Below are positions 47,168 to 59,369 of a stretch of DNA of 64,000 bases, piece after piece. Positions within the stretch are counted from its first letter, which is position 1. Each line of letters opens with the position of its first letter. A program made the translations under genes and the position numbers. Where the stretch lies: contig NC_083513.1 of NCBI RefSeq assembly GCF_032362555.1, positions 3,348,001-3,412,000 of the forward strand, given 5' to 3'. The notes beneath the pieces were generated by a model that did not search any database, was not told the DNA's origin, and saw only the letters and a program-made list of their open reading frames with translations. This DNA is from Amyelois transitella. Lineage: Eukaryota; Arthropoda; Insecta; Lepidoptera; Pyralidae.

Positions 47168-50100
47168 TCAGTGCCATTTCGCTTTCTGTGCGAATATGTC
47201 CGCTCGCAGGTTTTGAGCGAAGCAAATACCGAGTATCTATAAAAATATAAGTATTAATTAGTTAATTAAGTTATTTTCTATTTACTCGTCAAAATTATTC
47301 ATAATAAACGGCTGATAATATCTATTAAAAATAAAGCTGATAATATCTATTCAAAATTTAATCAAATTAGATTATTTGAGAACACTGACAGAATTGACAA
47401 ATTAAATGAATCATTTATTTGCCTTAAAACATTCTAAAAATTTATATTTCTAATATTAATGAAGACGAATGCAGTCTTTAAAAAACGCTCTTTCTTTTTT
47501 TAAATCTACTATACGTAAAATGTGCAATAGCTCGACTCCTTCGTGTTGTTATGATGAATAATAAATGATTAGGTACATGAATTTAAGTAAGAGAACAGCG
47601 AAATTCTGTATCTACAAAACATGCTTTAATAATAAACAAATCAAAATCTACCAATCAACATTTCACATGAAAATTTAAAAGTCAATAAAACAAACCAAAA
47701 AATATGTCAACTACAAGGTCTGCATAAAATAACTAGCAATACTTAATTAAAGAGTTTTCGCTGGGCTATAATTTATTTCCCCCTTGGGTATAATGTATTC
47801 TGTCGTCCACATTTTAATTCAAAGTTAAGATAATTGTAAAGTTATTGAAGAAAATGAAAGAATGAATTTATTTTATTAAAAGTAACAAAGACTCATGGTT
47901 GTTAGAAATGCCTATAAACTATGTTAAAATGCTGCAGTGCAGTTTGTTACCGCTTCTTCTGCACTGACGCTTTGGGATCGGCAGTATACTTAGTTTTAAG
48001 TAATTAATTTGACATCAACTAATGTTGTGAAACCAAACGATATGAAAATTGTTATTAATTTCATGGCAAGTACTTAAAAACCATGACTTACAAGTTACTT
48101 TAGTTAAATGTCTATATATGAAGAATTTATATTCAGTATGAATTACTGAACATATTATTTTAGGCGGACCTTTTAAAAAAACAGTGCATCTTAAACAAAC
48201 TTACTTGTGCAAAAGCGGTACAAACAGCTGATGTGGCTACTATCAAGAGGTTATGATCGAACCACTCCTCGGCGGCTTCTAAACAGCCTTTGTCATATAT
48301 AATCTTACCAATATCAAAACTCTAGAACAAAAAGAAAAAAAAACTGAACAACTACAGGTAGGTATGTGGGTAGGCACTTATATTAAAATAAAATTAAAAA
48401 ATAAAAGTAGAACAGTAAAAAGAAAAATTGCTCCATCTAACATCTTGACAAATAAAAAGTATAAGTCGCAAACCACACAGAAAATAAGAAGCAAGGCATT
48501 TGTAGTTCTTTTATATTTTCCATACTTATATTTTATAAATGCGAAAGTGAGTTTGTTTATTACCTCTTCACTATTACACCACTGAACCGCCTTTCATCAC
48601 GGTAAAAATTTTAATTCCCGCGGGATTTGAGAAAAACGTGTATTCTTTTGTAAACGTGTATATTTTTGATAATTCACGCGGGCGAAGTTGCGGGTAAAAG
48701 CTGTTTTTTTTTTAGGGATGCGAATAAGACAAATGGTGTGGTTTGCGCAAAAAGGATCGAAGTAGAACTTCTAAAATACATTTAATGTCATCCATCAAAA
48801 TTCTTTTAAAAATACACTACAATAGCATACCTATCAACTATAAATAAATTCTGAATACAACTTTTGAATATTTTTTGCGTGTCATTGGCACGTACTGCCT
48901 TATCAATTCGAGGACATAAATAAATAGCTATGTACTACAGCTGAGTAATACCGATTCTAAGGGTTTTTTATTTCTTTGAAAAAAATAATGTTATAGGACC
49001 AAAGTGAAAAAAAAATTACGAAAAATAAAAAAGCGCTCGTGCGAATCCAAAAGGCCAAATCTAATATTCACATAGCATAAGTTATAAACCACCTAGGTGT
49101 AAATTAAATTTAAAAGACTAAAATACAATAATCTACGCCAAATTTTCGTGCATAATTAAGAACCTTGACAGTGAGTGGCGTCATGACGATGGCCGCGACG
49201 TAAAAGAAATGTATGTGGAGCCAGTCCTCCGCGGCCGCCATACAACCGCGCTCGTAGATCACTCGGCCAGTGAGATGCTACAGTTGGATTCGTATTATAT
49301 TCATAAAATATAACTTGATAATAATGACAGCAGCAGGATATATTTATAACTCTGATATCAGCCCAGCTCGTTTTTATTTCGCGAAAACCTCGCCGTTACG
49401 ATTTTTATTACGACGTGACAGGGAACAGCGATAGGGTTTCGCGCGATAAAAATGGCGTCGTGCGTGCCATACTACGGAGGCAGGAGCGACAAAGAACTGT
49501 ATGAATTTGACAGCTGTCATTCTTTCCGAGAAGCACGGAGTGCGCTTTTTAACCACGATCCTCTATTGTGTAAGTCAGGCTTTTACTACATCGCATTGAT
49601 GTAGAATTTTAAAATTTTGATTTTGATGTAGAATTTTATACATGCATTTTTTATGTACAATTTTTCTATTGCGATATAGGTAAGGTAGACATACGTACTT
49701 GCAAGAAAACGATCATCTCAAAACGAGCACGCTACGGAAGATCAGCGCTGGTTGTCTACAGTCATCTTTATGATGATGTCGTACCCATTGGGGAAAACAA
49801 TTTTTATTATCGTACCTAATTACTTTTTGTTTTCTTTTTATCTTAAGATGTACACATTTTCAGATTAGCACATCATGAAGCTCAGCATTGAGGAATCGAC
49901 TGAAGGAACAAGACTTACATAGGTAGGTTTCCTGACGTCATACCCGCACTGTTTATTGCGGATGATATCTTGAGGCTTGCTCCGACAGCAGCTGAAGGGG
50001 ACGCCGCAAGCCTCGCGCGAGCCCACGGCTCCGCTCGAACAGTTGAAGTAGGCGTTGCGGTCCCAGTCGCGGGGGCCTTCAACGCCGCAGCATTGTAACT

Positions 50101-53100
50101 GGAAATTAAATAAATACCGTATTTTTTTAATTACCTTTAAATTTTTGATCATGGTCAATGGTCAATCCAGATCAACGCCAGAAGGTAGATTAAACTCTGC
50201 TTCGCCGAAGATAAAAATGCGAGCCAATTGACCTTATTACTTATACTGATATTATAACAAAAACTGATCATCACAGCCTAGTGGCGGGGTGCAACGGGGT
50301 GGAGAGGATGAAAACATTGATGATTGTAGATGAAGCAAAAAAAGTACCTAGGCAGATATCGTAGCAAGTGGCATGATGTATGTTGCCGGTTTGGTTCCCG
50401 GCATCAATAGAAAAAAGAAAAGGACTACTCCATCTCTTTCCCATAGATGTCGTAAAAGGCGAGGCTAAGGGATAGGCTTATAAACTAGGGATTCTTCTTT
50501 TAGGCGATGGGCTAGCAACCTGTCACTATTTAAATCTCAATTTTATCATCAAGCCAAACCGTTGACCATGGCCTTTCAGTCTCTTCAAGACTGTTGGCTC
50601 TGTCTACCCCACAAGAGATATAGACGTGATTATTTGTATGTATGGATCTGCCGGTACAAGCTAGTGGTATATGGTACAAACCCAATCTTCCTGGATCCAG
50701 TCAATTAAATTCTGCTGGTCAGGGTCCTCTCGGTAGTGCGTGATGAAGGTCTGGAAACCAACTGTCGCTTGTTGTTTTATCTGAAATAGATTTTTCACAA
50801 AATTATTAAGAAGTTTTATTGTTTAGCAGAAGAAACAATAGTTAAGGGTAACCAGGGTAAGTAATTACTATGGCGATAAACATTTAAAAAACGCTTGCCC
50901 TACTTACTGAACAGTTTGCCCGCAGACATTAGATCTGTATGTGGGACCAACGCATCGATTAAAAAAAACTCTAAAAAAATTACTTCTCAAATTCTATAGA
51001 AGTATGTAAGCTTAAAACTAAATTGTTACCTACACATTATATATAGTTTTATTTATTGTGTTAAATTAGTAACTTTAAATGAGACTGACCACAGTCAAAC
51101 TGTGAAAACAGTTTTGCGGAATATTGTTTTAAGTTCATTTTGAATATTGTGTAATAAATAAATAAAATAAAAAAAAAAAAAAATACATAAAGTCACGTCT
51201 ATATACCTCGCAAAAACCTGTTACTCATCCAGAATTGGCATCACAAGTTGCCTGACTGCTGCATTTGCTTTTTATTAGACTATTTTAGAAGAAGCCATTC
51301 CATATTCCAATTGATCCAGAACAAAAAACCGATTTAAACCTTTGCTTTGCCGAAAAAAATCCCACTTAAGCATTGGACTGCCTTTTAATTTTTACAATTA
51401 AGAATAGCACATATTAAATGTCTACTTACTTAAAAGAATTACAAAATAAACATATTTACCCAGTCTTTGAAGACGAAAAATAGGATACCCGTCGTCATCT
51501 CGGCCAGCAACAACAGGGCCAAAAATACTGCATACTGAAAAAAAGAGATACAATACTTTAAAAAATAGTCCAACAAGTTAAAGCATGTATTAGAATTACC
51601 ATTAGCCCCATTGTGGAAAATTTGTTATAACAATATGTGTAAAGTTTTTAAATTTTTTACATCCAATATCGTACAGCACATGGTGTCTCATTTCCAACAA
51701 CACTACTTTTAATCATTTTCTCATGAATGTCGTAAAAATTAACAGAAGAAATACATAAGAAGAATTTACACATTTTTATCCAAACACCTAAGGCTAAGAA
51801 TACAAACAAATCGGTTTAATTCCATCCCAACCCATCCATATAATAACGTCTATATCCCTCGCGGGGTAGACAGAGCCACCAGTCTTGAAAGTCTGTCAGC
51901 CCATGTTCAGCTGTTAAGCTTTATGATAGAATTGAAATTTAAAAAGTGACAGGTTGCTAGCCCGTCGTAAAAGAAAAAGCGCGTAAAAGAAGAATCCCAA
52001 GTTTATAGGCTTATACCTTAGTCACCTTTTACGACATCCATCAGAAAGAGATGGAGTGGTCCAATTCTTTTTTTATTGGTGCTGGGAACCGAATGGCACA
52101 GTAGATGGTTTAATTCTATGGCAATGAATAGGATAAGGAATGTAGGGCATACAATAATAATAGAATCATACTATTTATACTCACGCAAGCTAACAAGCAT
52201 GTGTTCTCACGCAATGCGCCGACGCAGCCCGTGAAACCAATTATAAATGTTATTGTACCTGAAAAAACAAAATTTGCATTTTCTTGAACTGAATAACTGT
52301 CGTTTTTCGACGCCTTCGCACGCATAAGTAGTTATTTACTTACTTTATATATTAGAGAAAGTGTATTTCATCTGCATACACACCTTCTTATAATTGTTTA
52401 AATTTTCATGATAAAAACATTAGTCAATAGTTTATTAAAGAGGACCTTGAAAATAAACAATGCCACTTACAAATTAAAGGGTCAAGTGAAACAATACTTT
52501 TGAGCACAATAAGTCAATGTTGATTAAATCATAATATATGTAGATATTGTTTTCAACCTAAATCCATCATTATTTGTCTTGGACATGCCAAGGTGAATTG
52601 GAAATATTTCACAAGTTTAACAAATAATATAGAACAAATCACACAGATTTAGCTAGCCCCAAACTAAGTTGAAGTCTTGTGTTATGAGATACTAATTCAA
52701 CAATTCTATATTTTATAATCAATACTTTAATATATACGAGTAAACTTGTTTGCATAAGCTTTATATTCATCCCCTTTTACCCTCTTTTTTGGGATAAGAA
52801 GTATGTTATGCCCTACCTTATAATGTACTTTAGTCTATACCTAATTACATCAAAAGTGGTTTAGTGGTTTAAGAGAGTTTTAGACATGAGTTAAATTTGC
52901 AATTATAATATATTTTTAACCAAAGGGTCTCTATAATAAATACTAAAATGTACAACCATCAGATGCAGGCTAATGAAATGAAGTTCTTTAACTATCCTGA
53001 CCTGACTGGGGATCAAAACCTGGACCTCTTGGTTCAGAAACAAGGAATCCCACAACTCCACCAAACAGACAGAGTCACATTTATAACTCAAACTACTGTG

Positions 53101-53995
53101 TACATCAAAAAGATGTACATTTCCAACATGCTGCAAGCCAATTTAGTTAAATGTTGAATTGCTTTAATGAAATATAGGTGCAACTTTTACTTACCAACAC
53201 AAATTAAAATAAATGCTGGATCCAAGGCTATATTTGTGAGCCGTGATAAGTTATTAAATGTATCCTTCTCCGTCCAAGCCCATACACCAACAGCCAGCAC
53301 AATAAGACCCAAAAACTGGAAAAGAGAAGAAATGTTAGCTTGGGCCTCACTCATAGGAGTTCAAATACATAATAGTAACTGACCAATGTCTGCAATGGAA
53401 AGATAGTTGCAAATAATCTAAGTAGGAGTCTTAGAATTTCTGTTTGTATGTTTGTACTCGCATCACATAAAAACTTTTGCTTTGATTTTAATGCTGTTTT
53501 CGCAGATGTGTTTGGCTTGATCCAACTTTAAAACTGGTAAGTATACCTTCTTAAGGGCCAATACAGGGGTTAGCTTTATGATTATTGATTTCATGCTTCT
53601 CTATATATTTGAATCAGTTAAGTGCCAATATCTAGTACAAAACCACATGAAATGTATGTATTAAATTTTTAAGACTCTGTTTTAACAACTAAAAAGTTAT
53701 CACTAGACATCTAAGAAACTAGTTACACATTAAAACGTCGTCGTTCATCAGTTCCTGTTAGATTTTTTCTTAAAATAGCCTTGAGTTTGTAAATGTAGAG
53801 AAACATTGTAAGTTATCTATGATGTTAAGAACATGGTTACATCTGTAGATTTATTCATATAAGTAAGTCTACCTAAAAATAGCCAAACTAATATAAGTTA
53901 CTCACCCAGAACAATACATTTACACCAAATATCACATATTTAAGACAACAGCTTACTTCACTTGTATCACGACGATATTTCCTTATGCTAGGCAT
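47168..53995 (-). CDS. Tetraspanin, TspanC8 subfamily, complete
   Basis: Minus-strand exons are 53906-53995, 53195-53315, 52185-52258, 51460-51534, 50682-50780, 49919-50098, then 48205-48321 (or the alternative 49164-49277) and 47168-47236. All are GT/AG with matching phases, giving 274 residues (273 with the alternative). Four membrane spans are visible: about 18-40, 62-84, 94-115 and the end of exon 7 into exon 8 (ILGICFAQ). The large loop has CCG (156-158), NCS glycosylation at 172-174, and the signature CGVPFSCC (184-191). With C173, C204 and C226 it holds eight cysteines, which defines TspanC8. Known members (Drosophila Tsp3A, Tsp26A, Tsp86D; human TSPAN5, 14, 17, 33) escort the metalloprotease ADAM10/Kuzbanian to the membrane and so affect Notch. 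The C-terminus (NLRADIFAQKAKWH) is cytosolic. I cannot say which of the three fly genes is the orthologue. Donors at 50681 (GTTTGT) and 49163 (GTTCTT) are weak. Introns hold several repeats. Confidence 0.93.
48205..48321 (-). CDS. Tetraspanin exon 7b (end of large loop, TM4 start)
   Basis: It is 117 bases in phase 0, after acceptor TTGTTCTAG and before donor GTAAGT. It encodes SFDIGKIIYDKGCLEAAEEW followed by a hydrophobic stretch to AQ, matching the usual end of the TspanC8 large loop (KGC motif) and the start of the fourth membrane span. It has good splice sites and is probably the default exon. Confidence 0.9.
48519..48704 (+). mobile_element. Helitron-like element, diverged
   Basis: It starts TCCATACTTATATTTTATAA and ATGCGAAAGTGAG, and ends ACGCGGGCGAAGTTGCGGGT with AAAAGCTG in place of AAAAGCTAG. 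It lies in the tetraspanin intron between exons 7a and 7b. Confidence 0.6.
49164..49277 (-). CDS. Tetraspanin exon 7a, alternative duplicate of 7b
   Basis: It is 114 bases in phase 0, after acceptor AACTGTAG, encoding HLTGRVIYERGCMAAAEDWL and then a membrane stretch ending PLTVK. It aligns with 7b over IY..GC..AAE.W and keeps the eighth loop cysteine. Its donor GTTCTT is poor. If that donor fails, translation runs on for 17 codons (VLNYARKF...) to a TAA, so it could also act as a terminal exon. Splicing to exon 8 would place a lysine inside TM4. It is GC-richer than its flanks and fully open, which argues for recent selection. Confidence 0.65.
50285..50386 (+). mobile_element. LINE remnant
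   Basis: GGTGGAGAGGATGAAAACAT, then GATGAAGCAAAAAAAGTACC and CAGATATCGTAGCAAGTGGC resemble separated parts of the LINE 3' region in plus orientation, with deletions. It lies in a tetraspanin intron. Confidence 0.45.
50387..50646 (+). mobile_element. LINE-tailed SINE-like repeat, full length
   Basis: It starts TGCCGGTTTGGTTCCCGGCA, continues ATCTCTTTCCCATAGATGTC, GGATAGGCTTATAAACTAGG, GGCGATGGGCTAGCAACCTG, a hairpin CAGTCTCTTCAAGACTG, CTACCCCACAAGAGATATAG, ACGTGATTATTTGTATGTAT. It is about 260 bases and among the most complete copies. It lies in a tetraspanin intron, opposite to the gene. Confidence 0.75.
51838..52102 (-). mobile_element. LINE-tailed SINE-like repeat, near full length
   Basis: Minus-strand copy from TGTGCCATTCGGTTCCCAGC (right) to CTACCCCGCGAGGGATATAG and ACGTTATTATATGGA (left). 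A short internal duplication (CGTAAAAGAAAAAGCGCGTA) marks it. It lies in a tetraspanin intron. Confidence 0.7.
52640..53080 (-). mobile_element. tRNA-derived SINE, family B, interrupted
   Basis: The left block 52648-52735 (AGCTAGCCCCAAACTAAGTT, GAGATACTAATTCAACAATT) matches the body of the copy at 19335. The right block 53010-53075 (GGGATCAAAACCTGGACCTC) is a decayed tRNA-like head. About 270 bases of other AT-rich sequence separate them. It lies in a tetraspanin intron. Confidence 0.4.
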
Positions 53996-54854
53996 GTTTA
54001 TCGTTTATAATTCTCCTACTAATAGAATAATTCATGAAGCTTTACTCATTTTAATAATTAATTAATAAAGAAAAGGAATTAAATAAAACAAGTAGGTCAA
54101 AAGCAAGTAAACGATCCCTTTCCTCAAACTAACTCGCTCGTTGTCTTAGAAATGCTATCCAATCCAAGCAAATGTTCACCAAAATTTTTGTTGTCATGAG
54201 GTTGTTGTTTCTATCACCAAAGCGTCTTTCCAAGTAAGAAAGAGAAACCTTATCTATTGACCAAAGTGGCCCAAACAATGCAAAGTGGTCGTATTAAAAA
54301 TGTCAAAATACGTGTCAAACCGTATGTCAAAACGAAACGTCAAATTAAGTGCCATTGATTGTGAACGTAGGTAGGTAATCCGTAATGGTGTAATCGTGGA
54401 GGCGGCAATTTGAAATCTTGAAAAAATTTTGTTATTAACCCAGAGTGTTAACCCTGTAAATAATTCCCATGCACAGAAATTAAATAGAATATAGGTGACT
54501 AAGGTCCCAAATGTAGAAATCGAAACATTTATTGGTGATTACGATTTTTATGATCCCTAGATTATATTCTACTTATGTCCGAATCCGCTCTTCCATACTA
54601 CTTAACACACAGTTAAATAGAAAGTGTGTTTGTTTTTAAGTTTCTAACTTATAGATTTTTAAGTATACCATCATCGTACGAGTACCTACTTGAATAGATT
54701 GTTACATCAGCATTACGCCGACCTGTAGGTACCTATTAACAGCCTTAACTGTAAGTAATACTCGTAATCATCTCTGGAGATAATTAGGGAGTCTTATGCG
54801 TGTGATATTTTTTAATGAAACTGCATAATCATGTTTAATTATTTTTAATATTAT
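53996..54854. other. Intergenic space between tetraspanin and protease
   Basis: The tetraspanin 5' leader and promoter should lie here on the minus strand. I see no clear TATA box, and a leader intron cannot be excluded. The two genes are tandem (head to tail), so this also holds the protease 3' end. Confidence 0.4.
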
Positions 54855-57800
54855 CTATGGACAAGAGACCCCGTCGCTCGTATGTTGATGAATCCAGCTG
54901 ATGTAATTGCTCACTTTTGTGTATACACCTGAAATAAGTAGGTACATACATATAAACAAGTCTTCATTTCTTACGGGGAGGCCAGATCCATCCAACAGTC
55001 TCGAAAAGAATGGAATGCCATTCATTTATTTTAAAAAAATCCTAATTATTCACTACAAATAATTACATTGAATCAAGACAACCAATTTTAAGAAAAGTCG
55101 TAGGTACTTATTTTTTACTGACATAATTATTTTATCATAGGTTCCTACTTACCAGGATATCGCGGATCAGCACAACCAATACCCCACGATATTATTCCTA
55201 TAATTAAATAATTCTCATTAATATAAATAATTAAAGTTTGAAACCGTTTAAAGAGAACCTGGGATCCGATAAACAAGTAGTAAGTAAGTAAGTCATTAAA
55301 TATGTGAGTAGGTAAATTGTATAAAGGACTCTCATCGACAAGGCCTATTTTATTTTTGCTCTGTTGTTTAACAGACTTTATAAAAGGAAGAGGTTCTCAT
55401 TTTGACTGTTTCTTTAACACTTCGTTTAAGTCAAAAATTGAGGGAGAGGGATAGGATAGGATATTATCAACATTCGTGAATATGGTTCCTTATCCCATGA
55501 AGATGATGGAAACGTAAGATTGTATGTACCAGGTGGGTACTTAATAGGCTATTACACTCTTTTTTGAAAACTGTTTTAAATCAATCCTGAGACTGTGTTA
55601 TACCTATAGAATTTTTATTAAAATTTTTTGAAGCCGAAAAGTGCTCTAAAAACGATTTATTATTTATGATTTTGTATTTTCGCGCGAAAACGCCATCCGC
55701 CATGCTGTTTTGACTCGTGACGTCATACTTTTAGTAAACAATACGGCTCTACGTAAGACTAAAGTAAAAAGATTTTTGTAATAATGAATTACAATACATA
55801 TTGTTGGTGTCTTGTTCCTGAATGCAAGAATACAAGTATAAAAACACCAGAAAAATTGTGGATTCCACTGCCAAGTGATATTAAAATGAGAAACCATCAA
55901 CGTATTAATCCTCGGTAGATTTATATTGTCTGCTTTCACAAAACCGTCTTCCATGATTCTATTAAATTATTAAAGAGTAAAAACCCAAAAACGTGATAGA
56001 AATTTTAAAATTTCAAAATAAACAGAGCCTGACATCATCAATATGTTTTCGATTCGATATTTGTTTACTAAAAGTATGACGTCACGTCAGTACCCAACAT
56101 GGCGGATAGCGTTTTCGACTTTTGAAGAACAGATTAAAAAAGAGGATTTTTTAAAATGAATTATAAAATCCATATTGCACTTTTATGAATAATGATCGAT
56201 GTTTTTCTTTTATTTTTTACAAAATCTATAAGATACGTGCATTTTTATATTTTTTTTTACATGGTGTAAAATAGCCTATTACTTCATTTTTTTAAATATC
56301 TGTTTATTATTTCTCTGTTACTTCAGACATTTGTCTCTTGACACTCATCAATGTGAATAGAATAGAAAAGTAATACATAAAAATATAAGAAATACCTAAG
56401 TCGATTCTTTTTGTTTATAATTTAGTTTTTAAAAAATCTTGCCAATTAGTTTAGGTTATATAAAATTACCAGCTTGTAAGTATCTTCCGTCTGGCCGCAA
56501 TACAAGTAATGGCCCACCACTGTCTCCCTGAAAATAACTAATCTTAGAATAATGAATGTTTTCACAATTTAAAGGTCAAGGGGTCAAGTTCGCAGCGAAC
56601 AGCTAGTCTTATGAGTAATTCGTTTCTGAACGACTTAATATTCTTCTTTTAAATGTTTCATAGTTTTTGTCAAATTAAATAGCAATTTCATTGCAGTCTT
56701 ACCCGGTGAGAGTCTCACCTAAACAGCATCGTAATCGCAAGATTAAAGTCTGCTCATTCTCTTACTCCGTCACAGACTCTCTTAAAAAAATGAGTAGGTA
56801 CGTATTAATAATATAACAAAATACCTGGCACCCGTCTTTCCCTTTGGAAAAAGCGCACATCATGGTCGGCTTCAGATGCTGCGCCAATTCTGACTTGACA
56901 CATTTTTCGTCTGACAATATTCGAAGGCTTGCCATCAATAGTGTCCTTGAAGATGCCTTCTCAACACCCACACGCCCCCAGCCTACTATGATGCCTGCCC
57001 AATCACCGAAGTCTTCATCTGAGGTAATTGCAAAAAGCATGAAAAAACTAGTAGTGTCGTAGCATAATGGTTTGGTAGCGAAAAAAAATATAGTGTGTAC
57101 CATTATATAGTACATTGTCTTGTTATCATCCATTGTTAAAGTCTATCAAAGATACTTAAAGTGGATTGATTCATCACGACTTCTTATTTTCTCCAGCCTT
57201 TCTACCAATTGCTTGGGGTAGGCCTTCTTTAATTCTCACCAACTATCCCATTTTACATTACATTTACAGGACATTGTTAGGATAAGGAGCTATGCCGCCT
57301 CCGCCAGGCAGGAGGACTAGACCAGACAAAATGGAAAATTCGGAGATATCTGACCTAAGGCCAAAGAGAAAAAGTTATATAAGAAAGAGGAAATACATGA
57401 ATATTTTATGTGTTTACCTATATTTGGTAGGCAGACAGGAATAATTAAGGGGGAAAACACGACCGATTCGTTTAGCGTCGCGATGGCTATGTCATTCTCG
57501 TCCCTGACCGCAGTCGAAGTGAACTTCTCATGGATCACCACCTTCGATATGGATCTAGTGGTTACGTTGTCTAGTTTGTCCAAGTCGTCCAGGCCTATTA
57601 GGACTTTCATTAATCGGGAATCGTCCCTGAAAAAAAAATTATCTTAATCTTCTATAGGAAGATGCCAGTGGGAAGATGCAGATGAATTGACATCATTGAT
57701 TGATGATTGACATACTTATGGTAAGGTAAGGTAGGTCAGAACCTTAACAGATAGTGAAAACTAATGTCAATATTCCCAATATTCATCAATCTTTTATATA

Positions 57801-58610
57801 ATGCACCAAATAAATAGAAATCGAATTTATTTAATAAAAGTGCTTACCATTTAAAGCAATGTCCAGCACTGAGGATATGTCTGTTCGTGATGAGCGCTCC
57901 TCCGCAATGCATCTTTTCATTCTTCAGGATAGCTATAGCCCAGGGGAACGAATGCGGCTGAGCCCTCCGCCCGCCGACAATCCTCTGTGACACTAGAATG
58001 TCTTTTTGTCTTCCACATTCTGTACCATCATTTGGATGAAGTTGTAAGAGTTGCATGAACAAAAATTTTCAAATTTAGTGAGACTGCCTTAAATAATTTA
58101 TGATGAGCGTCTTAAAAGATTCCCTATGGATGTATTTAAAAAGATTCCCTTTTTTATTTCATTATGATTTTTGGTAGAATATGATAGTATACAGGGTTAC
58201 CCAAGTCAAATTTTTGTGATATAAGTAAAAACAATAACCAAAAATACAATATTAGGCATGTCTGAGGTTATGTAAGTGCGAGATCTGTTCGAAAGATCAC
58301 GCCTTGAAATATGTTAGTCATTACAGTATAGCATCGATTTCGTTTCAAATAAGTTAAATATCAAAACTTTATCAAAAAAAGAAATTTGAATTCAACCATT
58401 CAGCTACTTCGTATCTGATTTGATCAATCAGTCACTCACTGTACTCACCACACCAATTCCCTTCCAATGAGCGCACCTAAAACAGAGTTCAAAATGAGTC
58501 AATTTTTCTATGATCAATATAATTAACTATCAAAATTAATGATTTATACCCACCTGAAATGTCATTACTTGCTCACTTAACATTATAATGACACATAATA
58601 CATAAAACAT
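54855..58610 (-). CDS. Trypsin-like serine protease, complete, 278 aa
   Basis: Eight minus-strand exons (58554-58610, 58449-58476, 57848-58019, 57418-57626, 56825-57018, 56470-56527, 55153-55197, 54855-54928) join in phase to 837 bases ending TAG. Residues 1-17 or so are a signal peptide (MFYVLCVIIMLSEQVMTFQ). A short propeptide carries C28 and C30, and activation would cut at R41 before IVGG. The S1-family triad is H82 (SAGHCF), D131 (NDIAIA) and S223 (GDSGGP). D217, six residues before the serine, and SWG/PGVY glycines predict cleavage after Arg or Lys. There is no clip domain, only the short Cys-containing prosegment. It is a secreted zymogen; digestive, immune or venom-like roles cannot be separated from sequence alone. 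Its 3' neighbour at 62410 is a paralogue with the same final intron positions. The seventh intron (55198-56469) contains the P-like relic. Confidence 0.93.
54965..55022 (-). mobile_element. LINE-tailed SINE-like repeat, scrap
   Basis: CAGTCTCGAAAAGAATGGAA and a CCTCCCCGTAAGAAATGAAG-like 3' word on the minus strand recall the hairpin and 3' end. It is very diverged and lies in the last protease intron. Confidence 0.3.
55542..56281 (+). mobile_element. P-element-like relic with TIRs and THAP fragment
   Basis: The ends are TAATAGGCTATTACAC and, as reverse complement, TAATAGGCTATTTTACAC. Inside, 55686-55742 and 56061-56117 form a second, longer inverted repeat (AAAACGCCATCCGCCATG versus CATGGCGGATAGCGTTTT; CGTGACGTCATACTTTTAGT versus ACTAAAAGTATGACGTCACG). 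Between them is a THAP-type zinc-finger remnant. THAP domains occur at the N-terminus of P-element transposases, so this looks like an internally deleted relative. No target-site duplication is clear. It lies within intron 7 of the serine protease. Confidence 0.7.
55784..55918 (+). pseudogene. Truncated THAP-domain transposase fragment
   Basis: A 44-codon frame starts ATG and reads MNYNTYCWCLVPECKNTSIK, TPEKLWIPLPSDIKMR. The spacing C-x4-C (with extra C), the NTSIKTP word, a hydrophobic-Pro motif (IPLP) and the following D..R match the first part of THAP zinc fingers. The conserved Trp and the C-terminal Cys/His pair are lost after residue 40, where the frame stops. It is an inactive relic inside the inverted-repeat element. 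Confidence 0.6.
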
Positions 58611-59164
58611 ACTAGTCCTAGAAATCACAAGCGTCCAGTCACAAATGAAGTGAAAATCACTTAGAGTATGGCTTGTAGGTATTATCGTTTAGCGTAGAAC
58701 AACCAATGAATTATCCACGCGATAATATACTTGTATTAAAGACATAAATCTTTTATTATCCAAAAATCAAATAGAATTATTTTTATATTAATTACGTAAT
58801 TAATTATATATTATAAATTATATTATTGTAACAAAACATATAAATAAATAGAAATTTATTTTGAATATATGTAGTTAATTTTGAGTAAACAGTATGATCA
58901 AAACTGAACTATGGTTATATAACTGGCTAAAGGTTGGGAATGTTTAGTAGAGTTTCATTAGACCTAAATGATTTCGTAAAAATCTTTTGTAACCACTAAA
59001 GATATTTCCAATATGTATCCTTTTAAATACCTTTTAATTTTTTCACTTGTTTTTTATATGTAAATAGCAATTGTTTTTAAAATTCATTTTCCCATTGCCA
59101 CAAAATCAAAGTTGCCACAAAGCAATAATTTTTCGTTATTGTGTGTTTGGTTAGTGTGTTTGTA

Positions 59165-59369
59165 TCCTACTACTATTATAAAGGCGAAAGTTTGTATGGA
59201 TGTATGGATGTTTGTTACTCTTTCACGCAAAAACTACTGAACCGATTACCATGAAATTTGGTATGTAGGTAGCTGAAGACCCAGAATAACACATAGGCTA
59301 CTTTTTATCCCAGAGTTCCCGCGGGATTGATAGGGTTTCCATGCGGACGAAGTCGCGGGCGGCCTCTAG
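59165..59369 (+). mobile_element. Helitron-like element, subfamily 2, young copy
   Basis: It starts TCCTACTACTATTATAAAGG after an A and ends GGGCGGCCTCTAG before a T. It is 205 bp, the same length as 28366-28570, and differs from it by only one or two bases in my reading. There is no coding capacity. Confidence 0.85.

Noticed and set aside
55664..55954. 96-codon open frame on the minus strand inside the protease intron
   Set aside because: It is antisense to the THAP fragment of the P-like relic and overlaps the inverted repeat arm; it has no domain of its own.
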